This document shows positions 8,521 to 18,164 of a DNA stretch of 64,000 nt, piece by piece. The stretch's first letter is position 1; each line of letters starts with the position of its first letter. The stretch spans positions 1-64,000 of the forward strand of contig NZ_JHEP02000004.1 of the NCBI RefSeq assembly GCF_000657795.2. Reading direction: 5' to 3'. The translations under genes and the position numbers were made by a program. The stretch comes from Bordetella pseudohinzii. Its GTDB lineage: Bacteria > Pseudomonadota > Gammaproteobacteria > Burkholderiales > Burkholderiaceae_B. The notes under the pieces were generated by a model. That model did no database searches, had not been told where the DNA came from, and worked only from the letters and a program-made list of their open reading frames with translations.

Positions 8521-8727
8521 ATGGCTCAAAAGGGCAAAGTTAAGTGGTTCAACGCCGATAAGGGTTACGGTTTCATTACGCCGGACGGCGGTGGTACTGA
8601 TGTGTTCGCGCACTTCTCCGCGATTCAAGGCCGAGGCTATCGCAGCCTCAACGAAGGCCAGGAAGTCGAATTCGAAGTCAAAGATGGTCCGAAAGGACCT
8701 CAAGCGGCCGAAATTCGCCCGCTCTAA
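8521..8727 (+). CDS. cspA: Cold-shock domain protein (CspA family)
   Basis: This 68-aa single OB-fold nucleic-acid chaperone has RNP1 (KGYGFI, residues 15-20) and RNP2 (DVFAHF, about 28-33). The canonical start [19 protein letters not shown] is preceded by an AGGA ribosome binding site. Family members bind single-stranded RNA and DNA, melt mRNA structure and act as antiterminators at low temperature or in stationary phase. The gene lies directly before the long non-coding oriC/parS region. The symbol denotes the family; which paralogue it is cannot be told from the sequence. Confidence 0.92.
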   Translation: MAQKGKVKWFNADKGYGFITPDGGGTDVFAHFSAIQGRGYRSLNEGQEVEFEVKDGPKGPQAAEIRPL

Positions 8728-8774
8728 GTCGGGAAATCCCTTTTTCCCGGTACGCCAGGCCTAACCCCCTGGCG

Positions 8775-8812
8775 CAACGCCCCAAGACCCAAAGTCTGGG
8801 GCGTTGTCATTT
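8775..8812 (+). terminator. Probable terminator after cspA
   Basis: A 13-bp stem with one bulged A (8775-8788 with 8794-8806), a 5-nt loop and a weak T-rich tail (TCATTT) lie 47 nt after the cspA stop. Confidence 0.7.
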
Positions 8813-8908
8813 CCGCTCCCCTGTTAGCGCGCACTAACCCGCACACTCCTCATTTGGGGGCCGTCCCTCATGGCGGCGGTATTTTGTCGCGCGGGCGCGG
8901 TTCCAGCC

Positions 8909-8929
8909 TTTGGATAACTTTGTGGATAA
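8909..8929 (-). promoter_or_regulatory. DnaA box pair (one perfect, one single-mismatch)
   Basis: TGTGGATAA at 8921-8929 is a perfect DnaA box on the minus strand. TTTGGATAA at 8909-8917 is the same 9-mer with one mismatch. They are in the same orientation with starts 12 bp apart, about one helical turn. Confidence 0.6.
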
Positions 8930-9287
8930 AAATCCGAGGCGGGCGATTTTCAGACCACTCCGAGCGCGGCTTCCTGGATATGGCGCGGCGGTTTTGCACA
9001 AAAGCTGGGATGGGATTTCCACATTGTTTTACCCAGAATGAATAGCCATCCATGATTGCGCAATACTTGCGCGTTGCCGTAAGCGCCATCGAAAAAACCG
9101 TGCATTATCACGGAATTACGGGACCTATCACGAAGGGGAGGTCCCGCAAGAGCTGAATAACTGTTGCGGCGCCGGGCGGGCAAGGGCGGAGTTTTCCACC
9201 GGCCGCGCGGCCCGGTTCTTCACAAAGATATCCCCATCTGCCCCGACGCCCGGTAGTCCCGTTGTTGGGCTGTGTATCGTTTTGGCT

Positions 9288-9406
9288 TGTGGATAGTTCT
9301 GGGGATTAATATCCAGGCCATGCGGGACATGCTCTCGTTCTGGTGCACCAGGGTTTATCAACAGACTTATCCGTGGCATCCGGGGCGTGAACAAGTCTGT
9401 GGAAAA
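9288..9406. promoter_or_regulatory. Cluster of three one-mismatch DnaA boxes
   Basis: TGTGGATAG (9288-9296, minus), TTATCAACA (9355-9363, plus) and TGTGGAAAA (9398-9406, minus) each differ from the DnaA consensus at one position. Weak boxes in such clusters can bind DnaA-ATP cooperatively; this is inferred. Confidence 0.45.
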
Positions 9407-9571
9407 GATAAACACTATTGGCGCAATAGTTTTCTTTGGCGGAAGAAGTGGCGTGGAACTATCCCACCGCGACACACTCTAATATCTATCCGCCTGACAC
9501 GGTGGACATCTTGTTGCACCTGTCCGCTAGTCTTTTCCCGATAAAGGGCATTTCAGCTTTTTGTCGGCTCA

Positions 9572-9587
9572 TGTTTCACGTGAAACA
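9572..9587. promoter_or_regulatory. parS: parS site 1 (perfect)
   Basis: The exact 16-bp palindrome TGTTTCACGTGAAACA, the conserved chromosomal ParB-binding site, with symmetric A/T flanks. The parA and parB genes lie 2.8-3.7 kb downstream. Confidence 0.95.
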
Positions 9588-9618
9588 TCCTTTTTACGGA
9601 TCCGTGATAAGGGTTAAG

Positions 9619-9634
9619 TGTTCCACGTGAAACA
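9619..9634. promoter_or_regulatory. parS: parS site 2
   Basis: TGTTCCACGTGAAACA fits the degenerate consensus TGTTNCACGTGAAACA exactly. It lies 31 bp after site 1. Confidence 0.9.
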
Positions 9635-9650
9635 TTCAACATCGCGCCAA

Positions 9651-9666
9651 GGTTTCACGTGGAACA
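9651..9666. promoter_or_regulatory. parS: parS site 3 (one mismatch)
   Basis: GGTTTCACGTGGAACA. Read on the minus strand it matches TGTTNCACGTGAAACA except for the last base, so it may bind ParB more weakly. Confidence 0.8.
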
Positions 9667-9751
9667 CTCCCGTACCTGAGTATCCATACAGTGGTATGGC
9701 GTTCATCGCGATTTTCGTACCCACCACCCCACGGATTTGCTCGGCTTACGA

Positions 9752-9767
9752 TGTTTCACGTGAAACA
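9752..9767. promoter_or_regulatory. parS: parS site 4 (perfect, overlaps the mnmG promoter)
   Basis: An exact TGTTTCACGTGAAACA whose symmetry extends to a 24-bp perfect palindrome (9748-9771). It covers the expected -35 position of the mnmG promoter, whose TATAAT is at 9784-9789. Confidence 0.95.
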
Positions 9768-9789
9768 TCGTGGGGGCTGACTCTATAAT
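9761..9789 (+). promoter_or_regulatory. Promoter of mnmG-rsmG-parA-parB
   Basis: A perfect -10 TATAAT at 9784-9789 lies 36 nt before the mnmG ATG. At 17-bp spacing the -35 hexamer would be TGAAAC (9761-9766), which is poor and lies within parS site 4. Confidence 0.65.
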
Positions 9790-9825
9790 GCCTCCTGAAA
9801 GCCCATTCTTGCTTCCCCCCACACC

Positions 9826-11745
9826 ATGGATTACCCCCGCGAATTTGACGTCATTGTCGTCGGTGGCGGCCACGCCGGCACTGAGGCGGCCTTGGCTGCT
9901 GCGCGCACTGGCGCCCAGACCCTGCTGCTGACGCACAACATTGAGACGCTAGGCCAGATGTCCTGCAACCCCTCCATAGGAGGGATAGGCAAGGGCCATC
10001 TGGTCAAAGAGGTGGACGCCCTGGGCGGCGCCATGGCGATCGCGACCGACGAAGCGGGTATCCAGTTCCGCATTCTCAATGGCTCGAAGGGCCCGGCTGT
10101 GCGCGCGACTCGCGCCCAGGCCGATCGCGTCCTCTACCGCAAGGCGATCCGGCACCGACTCGAGAATCAGCCCAATCTCTGGCTATTTCAGCAGGCGGTC
10201 GAAGACCTGATGGTGGAGGGCGATAAAGTCGTCGGCGCCGTCACCCAGATCGGTCTGAAGTTCCGTGCCCGCGCCGTCGTGCTGACGGCGGGCACCTTCC
10301 TCAACGGTTTGATCCACGTGGGGCTGCAGAACTATTCCGGGGGCAGGGCAGGGGATCCGCCCGCCATATCCCTGGGCCAACGCCTGAAGGAACTCAAGCT
10401 GCCGCAAGGCCGCCTGAAGACCGGCACGCCGCCGCGCATTGATGGCCGCACCATCAATTACGCCATCCTGGAAGAGCAGCCCGGTGATCTCGACCCCGTG
10501 CCTGTCTTCTCTTTCATGGGGTCGGCAGACCTGCATCCGCGTCAATTGCCGTGCTGGATCACCCACACCAATGAGCGCACCCACGAGATTATCCGCGGCG
10601 GACTGGACCGCTCCCCTATGTATAGCGGCGTGATCGAAGGCGTGGGGCCTCGTTACTGCCCATCCATCGAAGACAAGATCCACCGCTTTGCCGACAAGAG
10701 CTCGCACCAGGTATTCCTGGAACCCGAGGGCCTGGACACCCATGAGGTCTATCCCAACGGGGTGTCCACCAGCTTACCGTTCGACGTGCAGTACGAGCTG
10801 ATCCACTCCTTGCCCGGCCTGGAGCAGGCCCATATCCTGCGCCCCGGCTATGCGATCGAGTACGACTACTTTGATCCACGTGGATTGAAGTCCAGCCTGG
10901 AAACCAAGGCAATCTCGGGGCTGTTCTTCGCGGGCCAGATCAATGGGACGACCGGCTATGAAGAGGCCGCCGCCCAGGGCCTGCTGGCGGGCGTGAATGC
11001 CGCCCTGCATGCCAATGGACGCGAAATCTGGGTGCCGCGGCGCGACGAAGCCTATCTCGGCGTGCTGGTCGACGACCTTGTCACCCGTGGCGTGACCGAG
11101 CCCTACCGCATGTTCACCTCCCGGGCCGAATACCGCCTGAGCCTGCGCGAAGACAATGCCGACCTGCGTTTGACCGAAATCGGCCGCAAGCTGGGCCTGG
11201 TCGACGATGCCCGCTGGGATGCGTTCAACCGCAAGCGCGACGCGGTCGAGGCCGAAGTGCAGCGTCTGCAATCGACCTGGGTCAATCCGCGCCTGCTGCC
11301 CGAAGACGCCGCCCAGGCCCTGTTGGGCAAGGCCATCGAACGCGAGTACTCCTTGGCCGATCTGCTCAAGCGCCCCAACATCAGCTATGAAGCCCTGATG
11401 CAGGCCCACGATGGGCAAGGGCAGCTGCTTGCCGGGCCGGGCGTGTTCGGCGATGCCGTGCTGGCCGAACAGGTCGAGATCCAGATCAAGTATGCCGGCT
11501 ATATCGCCCGCCAGCGCGACGAGGTGCAAAAGCACGCCTCGCACGAACAACAAGCCATTCCGGCCGACATTGATTACGACGCGGTGACCAGCCTGTCCTT
11601 TGAAGTCCGCCAGAAACTCAAGACCCATCGCCCCGAGACCGTGGGCCAGGCCGCGCGCATTTCGGGCGTGACGCCAGCGGCGATCTCCTTGCTGCTTATC
11701 CACTTGAAGCGCCTGCATTACGGCTCGCGCAAGCAGGCCGCATGA
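9826..11745 (+). CDS. mnmG: tRNA uridine-5-carboxymethylaminomethyl(34) synthesis enzyme MnmG (GidA)
   Basis: This 639-aa FAD-dependent enzyme works with MnmE to place cmnm5 at U34 of tRNAs that read split codon boxes. The N-terminal dinucleotide-binding motif is [19 protein letters not shown]. GidA signatures follow ([44 protein letters not shown]), and the length is normal. The ATG at 9826 has no Shine-Dalgarno upstream; the short leader is pyrimidine-rich (CTTCCCCCCACACC). It overlaps rsmG by 4 nt and heads the probable mnmG-rsmG-parA-parB operon. Confidence 0.97.
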   Translation: MDYPREFDVIVVGGGHAGTEAALAAARTGAQTLLLTHNIETLGQMSCNPSIGGIGKGHLVKEVDALGGAMAIATDEAGIQFRILNGSKGPAVRATRAQADRVLYRKAIRHRLENQPNLWLFQQAVEDLMVEGDKVVGAVTQIGLKFRARAVVLTAGTFLNGLIHVGLQNYSGGRAGDPPAISLGQRLKELKLPQGRLKTGTPPRIDGRTINYAILEEQPGDLDPVPVFSFMGSADLHPRQLPCWITHTNERTHEIIRGGLDRSPMYSGVIEGVGPRYCPSIEDKIHRFADKSSHQVFLEPEGLDTHEVYPNGVSTSLPFDVQYELIHSLPGLEQAHILRPGYAIEYDYFDPRGLKSSLETKAISGLFFAGQINGTTGYEEAAAQGLLAGVNAALHANGREIWVPRRDEAYLGVLVDDLVTRGVTEPYRMFTSRAEYRLSLREDNADLRLTEIGRKLGLVDDARWDAFNRKRDAVEAEVQRLQSTWVNPRLLPEDAAQALLGKAIEREYSLADLLKRPNISYEALMQAHDGQGQLLAGPGVFGDAVLAEQVEIQIKYAGYIARQRDEVQKHASHEQQAIPADIDYDAVTSLSFEVRQKLKTHRPETVGQAARISGVTPAAISLLLIHLKRLHYGSRKQAA

Positions 11746-12413
11746 GCGACTTGCCCGAAGATATCGCCGCCCCGCAGCGGCTGGAACAGGCTTGCCAGGC
11801 ATTGCAGCTGTCGGCCAGCCCGGACCAGCAGGAAAAGCTGCTGCGCTATATGGCGCAGATGCAACGCTGGAACCGCACCTACAACCTCACCGCCATACGC
11901 GATCCGGAGCAGATGCTGATCCAGCATCTGTTCGACAGCTTGTCCGTCGTGGAACCCCTGGCCCAGTCCCTGCAGGGACGGCCGGCCAAGATCTACGACG
12001 TCGGCTCGGGAGGCGGCCTGCCCGGCGTGGTCCTGGCCATCATGCAGCCGGACTGGGACATCACCTGCGTGGACGCCGTCGAGAAAAAGACGGCTTTCGT
12101 GCAGCAGATGGCCGGCGCCCTGATGCTGCCCAATCTGCATGCCATGCATGCGCGCATCGAGCGCGTGGCGCCCGCGGATTGCGATGTCGTGATCTCGCGC
12201 GCCTTCGCATCGTTGCAGGATTTCGCAAATTGGGCCGGCCGTCACGTCCGTCCGGGTGGTACCCTCGTCGCCATGAAGGGCAAGGTCCCGGGCGAGGAAA
12301 TCGAAGCATTGCCGGCCGCCTGGCAGGTCGAACGCATTCAGTCATTGCACGTGCCAGAACTCGATGCCGAGCGCTGCCTCATCTGGATGCGCCGTAGTCA
12401 AGGAACCCTATGA
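11742..12413 (+). CDS. rsmG: 16S rRNA (guanine(527)-N7)-methyltransferase RsmG (GidB)
   Basis: This 223-aa SAM-dependent enzyme methylates G527 of 16S rRNA; in other bacteria its loss gives low-level streptomycin resistance. The SAM-binding motif [14 protein letters not shown] is at about residues 86-99, and [18 protein letters not shown] is typical of the N-terminal part. It is translationally coupled at both ends (ATGA overlaps with mnmG and parA). Confidence 0.95.
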   Translation: MSDLPEDIAAPQRLEQACQALQLSASPDQQEKLLRYMAQMQRWNRTYNLTAIRDPEQMLIQHLFDSLSVVEPLAQSLQGRPAKIYDVGSGGGLPGVVLAIMQPDWDITCVDAVEKKTAFVQQMAGALMLPNLHAMHARIERVAPADCDVVISRAFASLQDFANWAGRHVRPGGTLVAMKGKVPGEEIEALPAAWQVERIQSLHVPELDAERCLIWMRRSQGTL

Positions 12414-13204
12414 ACAATATTCCGCCCACCAAATCCGCCCGTGTATTTTGTATCGCCAACCAGAAAGGAGGCGTGGGCAAGACCACGACGGCGATCAATC
12501 TCGCGGCGGGTTTGGCCACCCATCAACAACGTGTCCTGCTGGTCGATCTGGATCCTCAGGGCAATGCGACCATGGGCAGCGGCATCGACAAGAATTCCTT
12601 GCAGTCCAATCTTTATCAGGTCCTGATCGGCGAGGCGAGCATCGAGGATGCGCGCGTGCGTTCGGAATCCGGCGGCTACGATGTGCTGCCCGCCAATCGC
12701 GAGCTTTCCGGCGCGGAGATCGATCTGGTACAAATGGAAGAGCGCGAGCGCCAGCTCAAGCTCGCCATCGCAAGCATTGCCGGCCAGTACGACTTCGTGC
12801 TGATCGATTGTCCGCCGACCCTGTCGCTTTTGACCCTCAACGGGCTTGCAGCGGCGCACGGGGTGATTATTCCCATGCAGTGCGAGTATTTCGCCCTGGA
12901 AGGCCTGTCCGACCTGGTCAACACGATCAAGCGCGTGCATCGCAATATCAACAACGATTTGCGCGTCATCGGCCTTCTGCGCGTGATGTTCGACCCGCGC
13001 ATGACGCTGCAGCAACAGGTCTCGGCCCAGTTGGAGGCCCACTTTGGCGACAAGGTGTTCAACACGGTCGTGCCGCGCAATGTGCGGCTGGCCGAAGCGC
13101 CCAGCTATGGCATGCCGGGCGTGGTATATGACCGCGCTTCGCGTGGCGCGCAGGCCTATATCTCCTTTGGCGCCGAGATGATAGAGCGCGTGAAGGCGAT
13201 GTAG
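12410..13204 (+). CDS. parA: Chromosome partitioning ATPase ParA (Soj)
   Basis: This 264-aa deviant Walker-type ATPase has Walker A' KGGVGKTTTAIN at about residues 20-31, LVDLDPQGNATMGSG (switch I) and FVLIDCPPTLSLLTLN (Walker B). ParA-ATP coats the nucleoid non-specifically and is released by ParB-parS complexes, moving sister origins apart. The gene overlaps rsmG by 4 nt. Linkage to four parS sites 2.6 kb upstream makes this the chromosomal system rather than a plasmid remnant. Confidence 0.97.
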   Translation: MNNIPPTKSARVFCIANQKGGVGKTTTAINLAAGLATHQQRVLLVDLDPQGNATMGSGIDKNSLQSNLYQVLIGEASIEDARVRSESGGYDVLPANRELSGAEIDLVQMEERERQLKLAIASIAGQYDFVLIDCPPTLSLLTLNGLAAAHGVIIPMQCEYFALEGLSDLVNTIKRVHRNINNDLRVIGLLRVMFDPRMTLQQQVSAQLEAHFGDKVFNTVVPRNVRLAEAPSYGMPGVVYDRASRGAQAYISFGAEMIERVKAM

Positions 13205-13287
13205 TAAGCGGCGCCGGGCCTCGGGCCCCGCCGCCAGACGATACAAGACAATGCATCTTGCTGCGTTGAAGAAAGAGGACTCATAAG

Positions 13288-14202
13288 ATGGCTACCAAGA
13301 AACCCAAGGGCCTGGGCCGAGGGCTGGATGCCTTGCTCGGGGCGGATGCCCCGGTGATCGACAATATCGGCAAGGCGACGGCGCGCCCCGAGGGCCCGCC
13401 CACCGTGCTGGACATCGACAAGCTGCGCGCAGGCAAATACCAGCCGCGCACCCGCATGGACGAGGGCGCCCTGAATGAGCTGGCCGAGTCCATCCGCACC
13501 CAGGGCATCATGCAGCCCATCCTGGTGCGCGAACTGGCCGGCGGCGCGGCCGGCGTGTATGAAATCATCGCTGGCGAGCGGCGCTTTCGCGCCGCCCAGC
13601 TGGCCGGCCTGAAAGAAGTGCCGGTGCTGGTGCGCGAGGTGGCCGACGAAAACGCGGCCATCATGGCGCTGATCGAAAACATCCAGCGCGAAGATCTCAA
13701 TCCGCTTGAAGAGGCGCACGGCGTGCGCCGCCTGCTCGATGAATTCGGCCTGACCCATGAGCAGGCTGCCCAGGCCATCGGCCGCTCGCGTTCGGCGACC
13801 AGCAATCTGCTGCGCCTGCTCAACCTGGCCGCGCCCGTGCAGACCATGCTGCTGGCCGGCGATATCGACATGGGCCATGCCCGGGCCCTGCTGGCCGTCG
13901 ACGCCGCCATGCAGATCCAGCTGGCCAATCTCATCATCGCGCGCCGCCTGTCCGTGCGCGAGGCCGAGAAGCTGGTGGCCAAGACCGTCAAGGACGCCGA
14001 AGCTTCGCCCAAGAAAAAGAGCGTGAGCGCATCGCGCGATGTCACCCGCCTCGAAGAAGCGCTTTCCGATCATCTCGGCACGCGCGTGACGCTGAAGATA
14101 GGCGCGCGCGAAAAAGGCCAGATCATGATCGACTTCCATGGCTGGGATCACTTGAATGCCCTGCTGGAGCGCCAGGGCCTGGCGGGAGTGATCGATGCCT
14201 GA
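13288..14202 (+). CDS. parB: Chromosome partitioning protein ParB (Spo0J)
   Basis: This 304-aa parS-binding CTPase clamp has an N-terminal CTP-binding domain with GERRFRAAQ and ENIQREDLNPLEEA. A helix-turn-helix (LTHEQAAQAIGRSRSATSNLLRLL) follows at about residues 155-178, and the C-terminal dimerisation segment ends in IMIDFHGWDHLNALLERQGL. ParB loads at parS and spreads to form the partition complex. An AAAGAGGAC ribosome binding site precedes the ATG. The gap to parA is 83 nt and the 3' end overlaps the asparaginase gene by 8 nt. Confidence 0.97.
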   Translation: MATKKPKGLGRGLDALLGADAPVIDNIGKATARPEGPPTVLDIDKLRAGKYQPRTRMDEGALNELAESIRTQGIMQPILVRELAGGAAGVYEIIAGERRFRAAQLAGLKEVPVLVREVADENAAIMALIENIQREDLNPLEEAHGVRRLLDEFGLTHEQAAQAIGRSRSATSNLLRLLNLAAPVQTMLLAGDIDMGHARALLAVDAAMQIQLANLIIARRLSVREAEKLVAKTVKDAEASPKKKSVSASRDVTRLEEALSDHLGTRVTLKIGAREKGQIMIDFHGWDHLNALLERQGLAGVIDA

Positions 14203-15196
14203 GCGCGCGCGCATCGCGCTGCTGGCCACGGGCGGCACCATCGCTGGTGTCCAGGACAGCGCGGGCAGCGCCTCCTATCGTGCCGGCAGCGTGAGCGCCG
14301 AAGCCCTGCTGCAGGCCGTGCCGGGCCTGCAGCGCGTCGCCCAGGTCTTCCCGGAGCAGCTGGCCAATGTCGGCAGCCAGAACATGACCTACGATGTGTG
14401 GCGCGCGCTCGCCGCCCGCGTGGGCGAACTCTGCGCCGACTCAAGTGTCCACGGTGTGGTCATTACCCATGGCACGGACACGCTTGAAGAGACCGCCTAT
14501 TTCCTGAGCCTGGTGCTGCCTTTCGACAAGCCGGTGGTGCTGGTCGGCGCAATGCGTCCGGCCACGGCCCTGAGCGCCGACGGCCCGCGCAACCTGTTCA
14601 ATGCGGTGACCATCGCCGCCCATGCCCAAAGCCGCGGCCGCGGGCCCCTGGTCACCATGAACGACGATATCCACTACGCGCGCGCGGTGCAAAAGATGTC
14701 CTGCGGCGGCGTGGACGCCTTCGCCTCGCCCAACAGCGGCCGGGCAGGGTGGGTGCGCGGCAGCCAGGTGGGCTTTTATGGATCGGCCGGCATCGCCAGC
14801 GCCGCGGCCAAGCAGGTGTTCAGCCTGCCGCTGCCTCCGGCGCGCAACTGGCCCCGGGTCGAGATCGCCTATGCCTGCGTGGACATGGACGGCAAGCTCA
14901 TCGACTTCATGGCCAGCTACGCGCAGGGCATCGTGCTGGCGGGCGTGGGCGACGGCAATGCCACGGCCGATGCCATCCTGGCGCTGGACCGCGCCGTGGC
15001 CAATGGCGTGATCGTGGTGCGCGCCACGCGCACCGGCTCCGGCCGCGTCGTGCGCAATGTCGAAGTCGACGACGACGGCCACGGCACCATCGCCGCCGGC
15101 GAACTCAATCCCCAAAAAGCGCGCATCCTCCTCACGCTGGGCCTGATGCATTCACAGGACCCGGCCGCGCTGCAGCAGCTTTTTAACCACTATTGA
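14195..15196 (+). CDS. Asparaginase
   Basis: This 333-aa L-asparaginase/glutaminase-family amidohydrolase converts asparagine to aspartate and ammonia. Both catalytic threonine motifs are visible: LLATGGTIAG (T15) at the N-terminus and VVITHGTDTLEETAYFL in the middle. No signal peptide is present, so the enzyme should be cytoplasmic, although the sequence is closer to the type II pattern. It starts within the last 8 nt of parB and so is probably co-transcribed with parAB, with no obvious functional link. Confidence 0.9.
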   Translation: MPERARIALLATGGTIAGVQDSAGSASYRAGSVSAEALLQAVPGLQRVAQVFPEQLANVGSQNMTYDVWRALAARVGELCADSSVHGVVITHGTDTLEETAYFLSLVLPFDKPVVLVGAMRPATALSADGPRNLFNAVTIAAHAQSRGRGPLVTMNDDIHYARAVQKMSCGGVDAFASPNSGRAGWVRGSQVGFYGSAGIASAAAKQVFSLPLPPARNWPRVEIAYACVDMDGKLIDFMASYAQGIVLAGVGDGNATADAILALDRAVANGVIVVRATRTGSGRVVRNVEVDDDGHGTIAAGELNPQKARILLTLGLMHSQDPAALQQLFNHY

Positions 15197-15238
15197 TCCG
15201 CCCCGGAAACAGGACTGCCCCGGCCCGCCTGGCGCGGT

Positions 15239-15267
15239 TTGACACCGATAATAAATGTGTTCATAAT
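15239..15267 (+). promoter_or_regulatory. Strong sigma-70 promoter of the tRNA-tuf operon
   Basis: A perfect -35 TTGACA (15239-15244), 17-bp spacer and -10 CATAAT (15262-15267) lie 13 nt before the mature tRNA-Tyr. Confidence 0.85.
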
Positions 15268-15280
15268 CTCGTTTCTCTCA

Positions 15281-15367
15281 GGAGGGGTGCCCGAGTGGTT
15301 AAAGGGGGCAGACTGTAAATCTGTTGGCCTTGCGCCTACGTTGGTTCGAATCCAACCTCCTCCACCA
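15281..15367 (+). tRNA. tRNA-Tyr (GTA)
   Basis: An 87-nt class II tRNA with encoded CCA. The acceptor pairs GGAGGGG with CTCCTCC, the anticodon GTA is at 15315-15317, there is a long variable arm, and the T-loop is GGTTCGAATCC. Confidence 0.97.
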
Positions 15368-15485
15368 AGAGAAACCATTTCAAATCCAGGCGCGGTATTG
15401 GCCTGGATTTGCATCTGAGGCAGACAATGCCTCGATGCTGCGAACCACACGCGAAGTGGTAGTGAAGCAAGGTGAAAGGGTAGCC

Positions 15486-15559
15486 GCGGGTGTAGCTCAA
15501 TGGTAGAGCAGAAGCCTTCCAAGCTTACGACGAGGGTTCGATTCCCTTCACCCGCTCCA
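15486..15559 (+). tRNA. tRNA-Gly (TCC)
   Basis: A 74-nt cloverleaf with encoded CCA. The acceptor is GCGGGTG/CACCCGC, the anticodon loop is CTTCCAA with TCC at 15518-15520, and the T-loop is GGTTCGATTCC. The gene order Tyr-Gly-Thr-tuf matches the enterobacterial tyrU-glyT-thrT-tufB operon. Confidence 0.97.
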
Positions 15560-15563
15560 AAAT

Positions 15564-15638
<75 letters not shown>

Positions 15639-15693
15639 AAATTCTCTAATCTTTTCTTCAGTCAGAAGCTTCAATCCAGGTCCAGGAGTCAGC

Positions 15694-16896
<1,203 letters not shown>

Positions 16897-16901
16897 CCTA
16901 A

Positions 16902-16929
16902 GGAAACGGGGCCGCAAGGCCCCATTTCC
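16902..16929 (+). terminator. Hairpin after tuf copy 1
   Basis: A 12-bp stem with one C-A mismatch (16902-16913 with 16918-16929) and a GCAA tetraloop is followed by TTG only. It may terminate or attenuate. Confidence 0.6.
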
Positions 16930-16943
16930 TTGTGCACAAAAAC

Positions 16944-16973
16944 TTGCACACAGGCTTAAAAAAGTAGTACTAT
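16944..16973 (+). promoter_or_regulatory. Probable promoter of tRNA-Trp-secE-nusG
   Basis: TTGCAC (16944-16949), an 18-bp AT-rich spacer and TACTAT (16968-16973), about 75 nt before tRNA-Trp. It is a moderate match. Confidence 0.45.
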
Positions 16974-17049
16974 GTATGGTTCCGCGAGGTGCCATGCGAA
17001 TTGCAGCGGTGTCTTGCATTAACCTTGCTGCAAATCAAGTGAAAGCCAT

Positions 17050-17125
17050 AGGGGTATAGCTCAATTGGCAGAGCGTCGGTCTCCAAAACCGAAGGTTGTA
17101 GGTTCGATTCCTACTGCCCCTGCCA
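17050..17125 (+). tRNA. tRNA-Trp (CCA)
   Basis: A 76-nt cloverleaf with encoded CCA. The acceptor is AGGGGTA/TGCCCCT, the anticodon CCA is at 17083-17085, and the T-loop is GGTTCGATTCC. Placement between tuf and secE is typical of beta-proteobacteria. Confidence 0.97.
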
Positions 17126-17182
17126 CCACCCGCCGGAGAGTACCGCGAGTTGCGCACATTCACGGCGGGCTCGTGTCGCAAA

Positions 17183-17563
17183 ATGTCTAATACCAGCGTA
17201 GAAACCGTTACTAGTACCGCTGACCGGATCAAGCTCGGGTTGGCGGTTCTTGTCGTTATTGCTGGCATCGTTGGGTTTTCCGTGCTGAGCGCGCAACCCA
17301 TGGTGGCCCGCATCGGCGTATTTGTTGGCGGTCTGGTGATCGCTGCCGTCATTGCCTGGTTCAGCGAACCCGGCCGGCGCACCATCAGCTTCGCCCAAGA
17401 GTCGTACAACGAAGTCAAGCGTGTCTCCTGGCCCACGCGCAAAGAAACATTCCAGATGACTGGGATTGTTTTCGCGTTCGTCGCGGTGATGGGCATTTTC
17501 ATGTGGGTGCTCGACAAGGGCATCGAGTGGATACTTTACGGCCTGTTGCTGGGCTGGAAATAA
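17183..17563 (+). CDS. secE: Preprotein translocase subunit SecE
   Basis: This 126-aa inner-membrane subunit clamps the SecY channel. Three hydrophobic segments are visible ([55 protein letters not shown]), the E. coli-like long form. The conserved amphipathic stretch [15 protein letters not shown] precedes the last helix. The start at 17183 ([11 protein letters not shown]) gives the normal length; an in-frame codon at 17150 lies close behind tRNA-Trp and is less likely. nusG follows after 8 nt. Confidence 0.93.
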   Translation: MSNTSVETVTSTADRIKLGLAVLVVIAGIVGFSVLSAQPMVARIGVFVGGLVIAAVIAWFSEPGRRTISFAQESYNEVKRVSWPTRKETFQMTGIVFAFVAVMGIFMWVLDKGIEWILYGLLLGWK

Positions 17564-17571
17564 GGACAGGC

Positions 17572-18105
17572 ATGAGTAAACGTTGGTATGTCGTCCATGT
17601 GTATTCCGGCATGGAGAAAAGCGTACAAAAGGCCCTGAACGAGCGTATCGAGCGTGCGGGGCTGCAAACGTCTTTTGGCCGCATCCTTGTGCCCTCCGAA
17701 GAAGTCGTCGAGGTCAAGGGTGGTCAAAAGTCGATCACCGAGCGCCGGATTTTCCCCGGTTACGTCCTGGTCGAAATGGACCTGACCGACGAAACCTGGC
17801 ACTTGGTCAAGAACACCAATCGGGTCACCGGCTTTTTGGGTGGCTCGGGCAATCGCCCGACCCCGATTTCCGAGCGCGAGGTCGAGAAGATCCTGTCGCA
17901 GATGGAAGAGGGCGTCGAGAAGCCGCGGCCCAAGATTCTCTTCGAAGTGGGCGAGATGGTCCGCGTCAAGGAAGGCCCGTTCGCGGACTTCAACGGCAAC
18001 GTCGAAGAAGTCAATTACGAAAAGAGCAAGGTGCGTGTGTCGGTCACGATTTTCGGTCGTGCCACCCCCGTCGAGCTCGATTTCAGCCAGGTCGAAAAGA
18101 CCTGA
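17572..18105 (+). CDS. nusG: Transcription termination/antitermination protein NusG
   Basis: This 177-aa factor binds RNA polymerase and couples it to Rho or to ribosomal S10. The NGN domain starts [20 protein letters not shown], and a KOW motif ([20 protein letters not shown]) lies near residues 125-145. The start at 17572 is preceded by AAGGACAGG; the open frame extends upstream into secE but that is not NusG-like. Confidence 0.97.
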   Translation: MSKRWYVVHVYSGMEKSVQKALNERIERAGLQTSFGRILVPSEEVVEVKGGQKSITERRIFPGYVLVEMDLTDETWHLVKNTNRVTGFLGGSGNRPTPISEREVEKILSQMEEGVEKPRPKILFEVGEMVRVKEGPFADFNGNVEEVNYEKSKVRVSVTIFGRATPVELDFSQVEKT

Positions 18106-18121
18106 TTTTCAACCCCGGGGA

Positions 18122-18140
18122 GCCCGCCGCCAAGGCGGGC
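18122..18140 (+). terminator. Hairpin between nusG and rplK
   Basis: A 7-bp GC stem (GCCCGCC 18122-18128 with GGCGGGC 18134-18140) has a 5-nt loop and no T run. It is more likely an RNA processing or attenuation hairpin than a full terminator. Confidence 0.4.
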
Positions 18141-18164
18141 GCTATCACCCGTTAGGAGCAAAGC

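Larger units (their letters stand above)
8813..9825. other. oriC: Candidate chromosomal replication origin (oriC) and centromere region
   Basis: About 1 kb lacks any recognisable gene between cspA and mnmG (gidA). A perfect DnaA box lies at 8921-8929. One-mismatch boxes lie at 8909-8917, 9288-9296, 9355-9363 and 9398-9406. Locally AT-rich stretches occur at about 9398-9440 and 9541-9600. Four parS-like 16-mers occupy 9572-9767. An origin next to gidA and parAB is common in proteobacteria, and Bordetella genome numbering starts at gidA. Replication initiation here is inferred, and the region at 1363-1608 is a rival. Other palindromes are ATTGCGCAAT at 9055-9064 and CTATTG-GCG-CAATAG at 9415-9429. 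Confidence 0.65.

Noticed and set aside
9001-9025. Additional DnaA box at ATTTCCACA
   Set aside because: It differs from the consensus at two positions, so it was not counted as a box.
8834-9544. Several short frames in the oriC candidate
   Set aside because: None has a ribosome binding site or recognisable domain, and they overlap each other on both strands.
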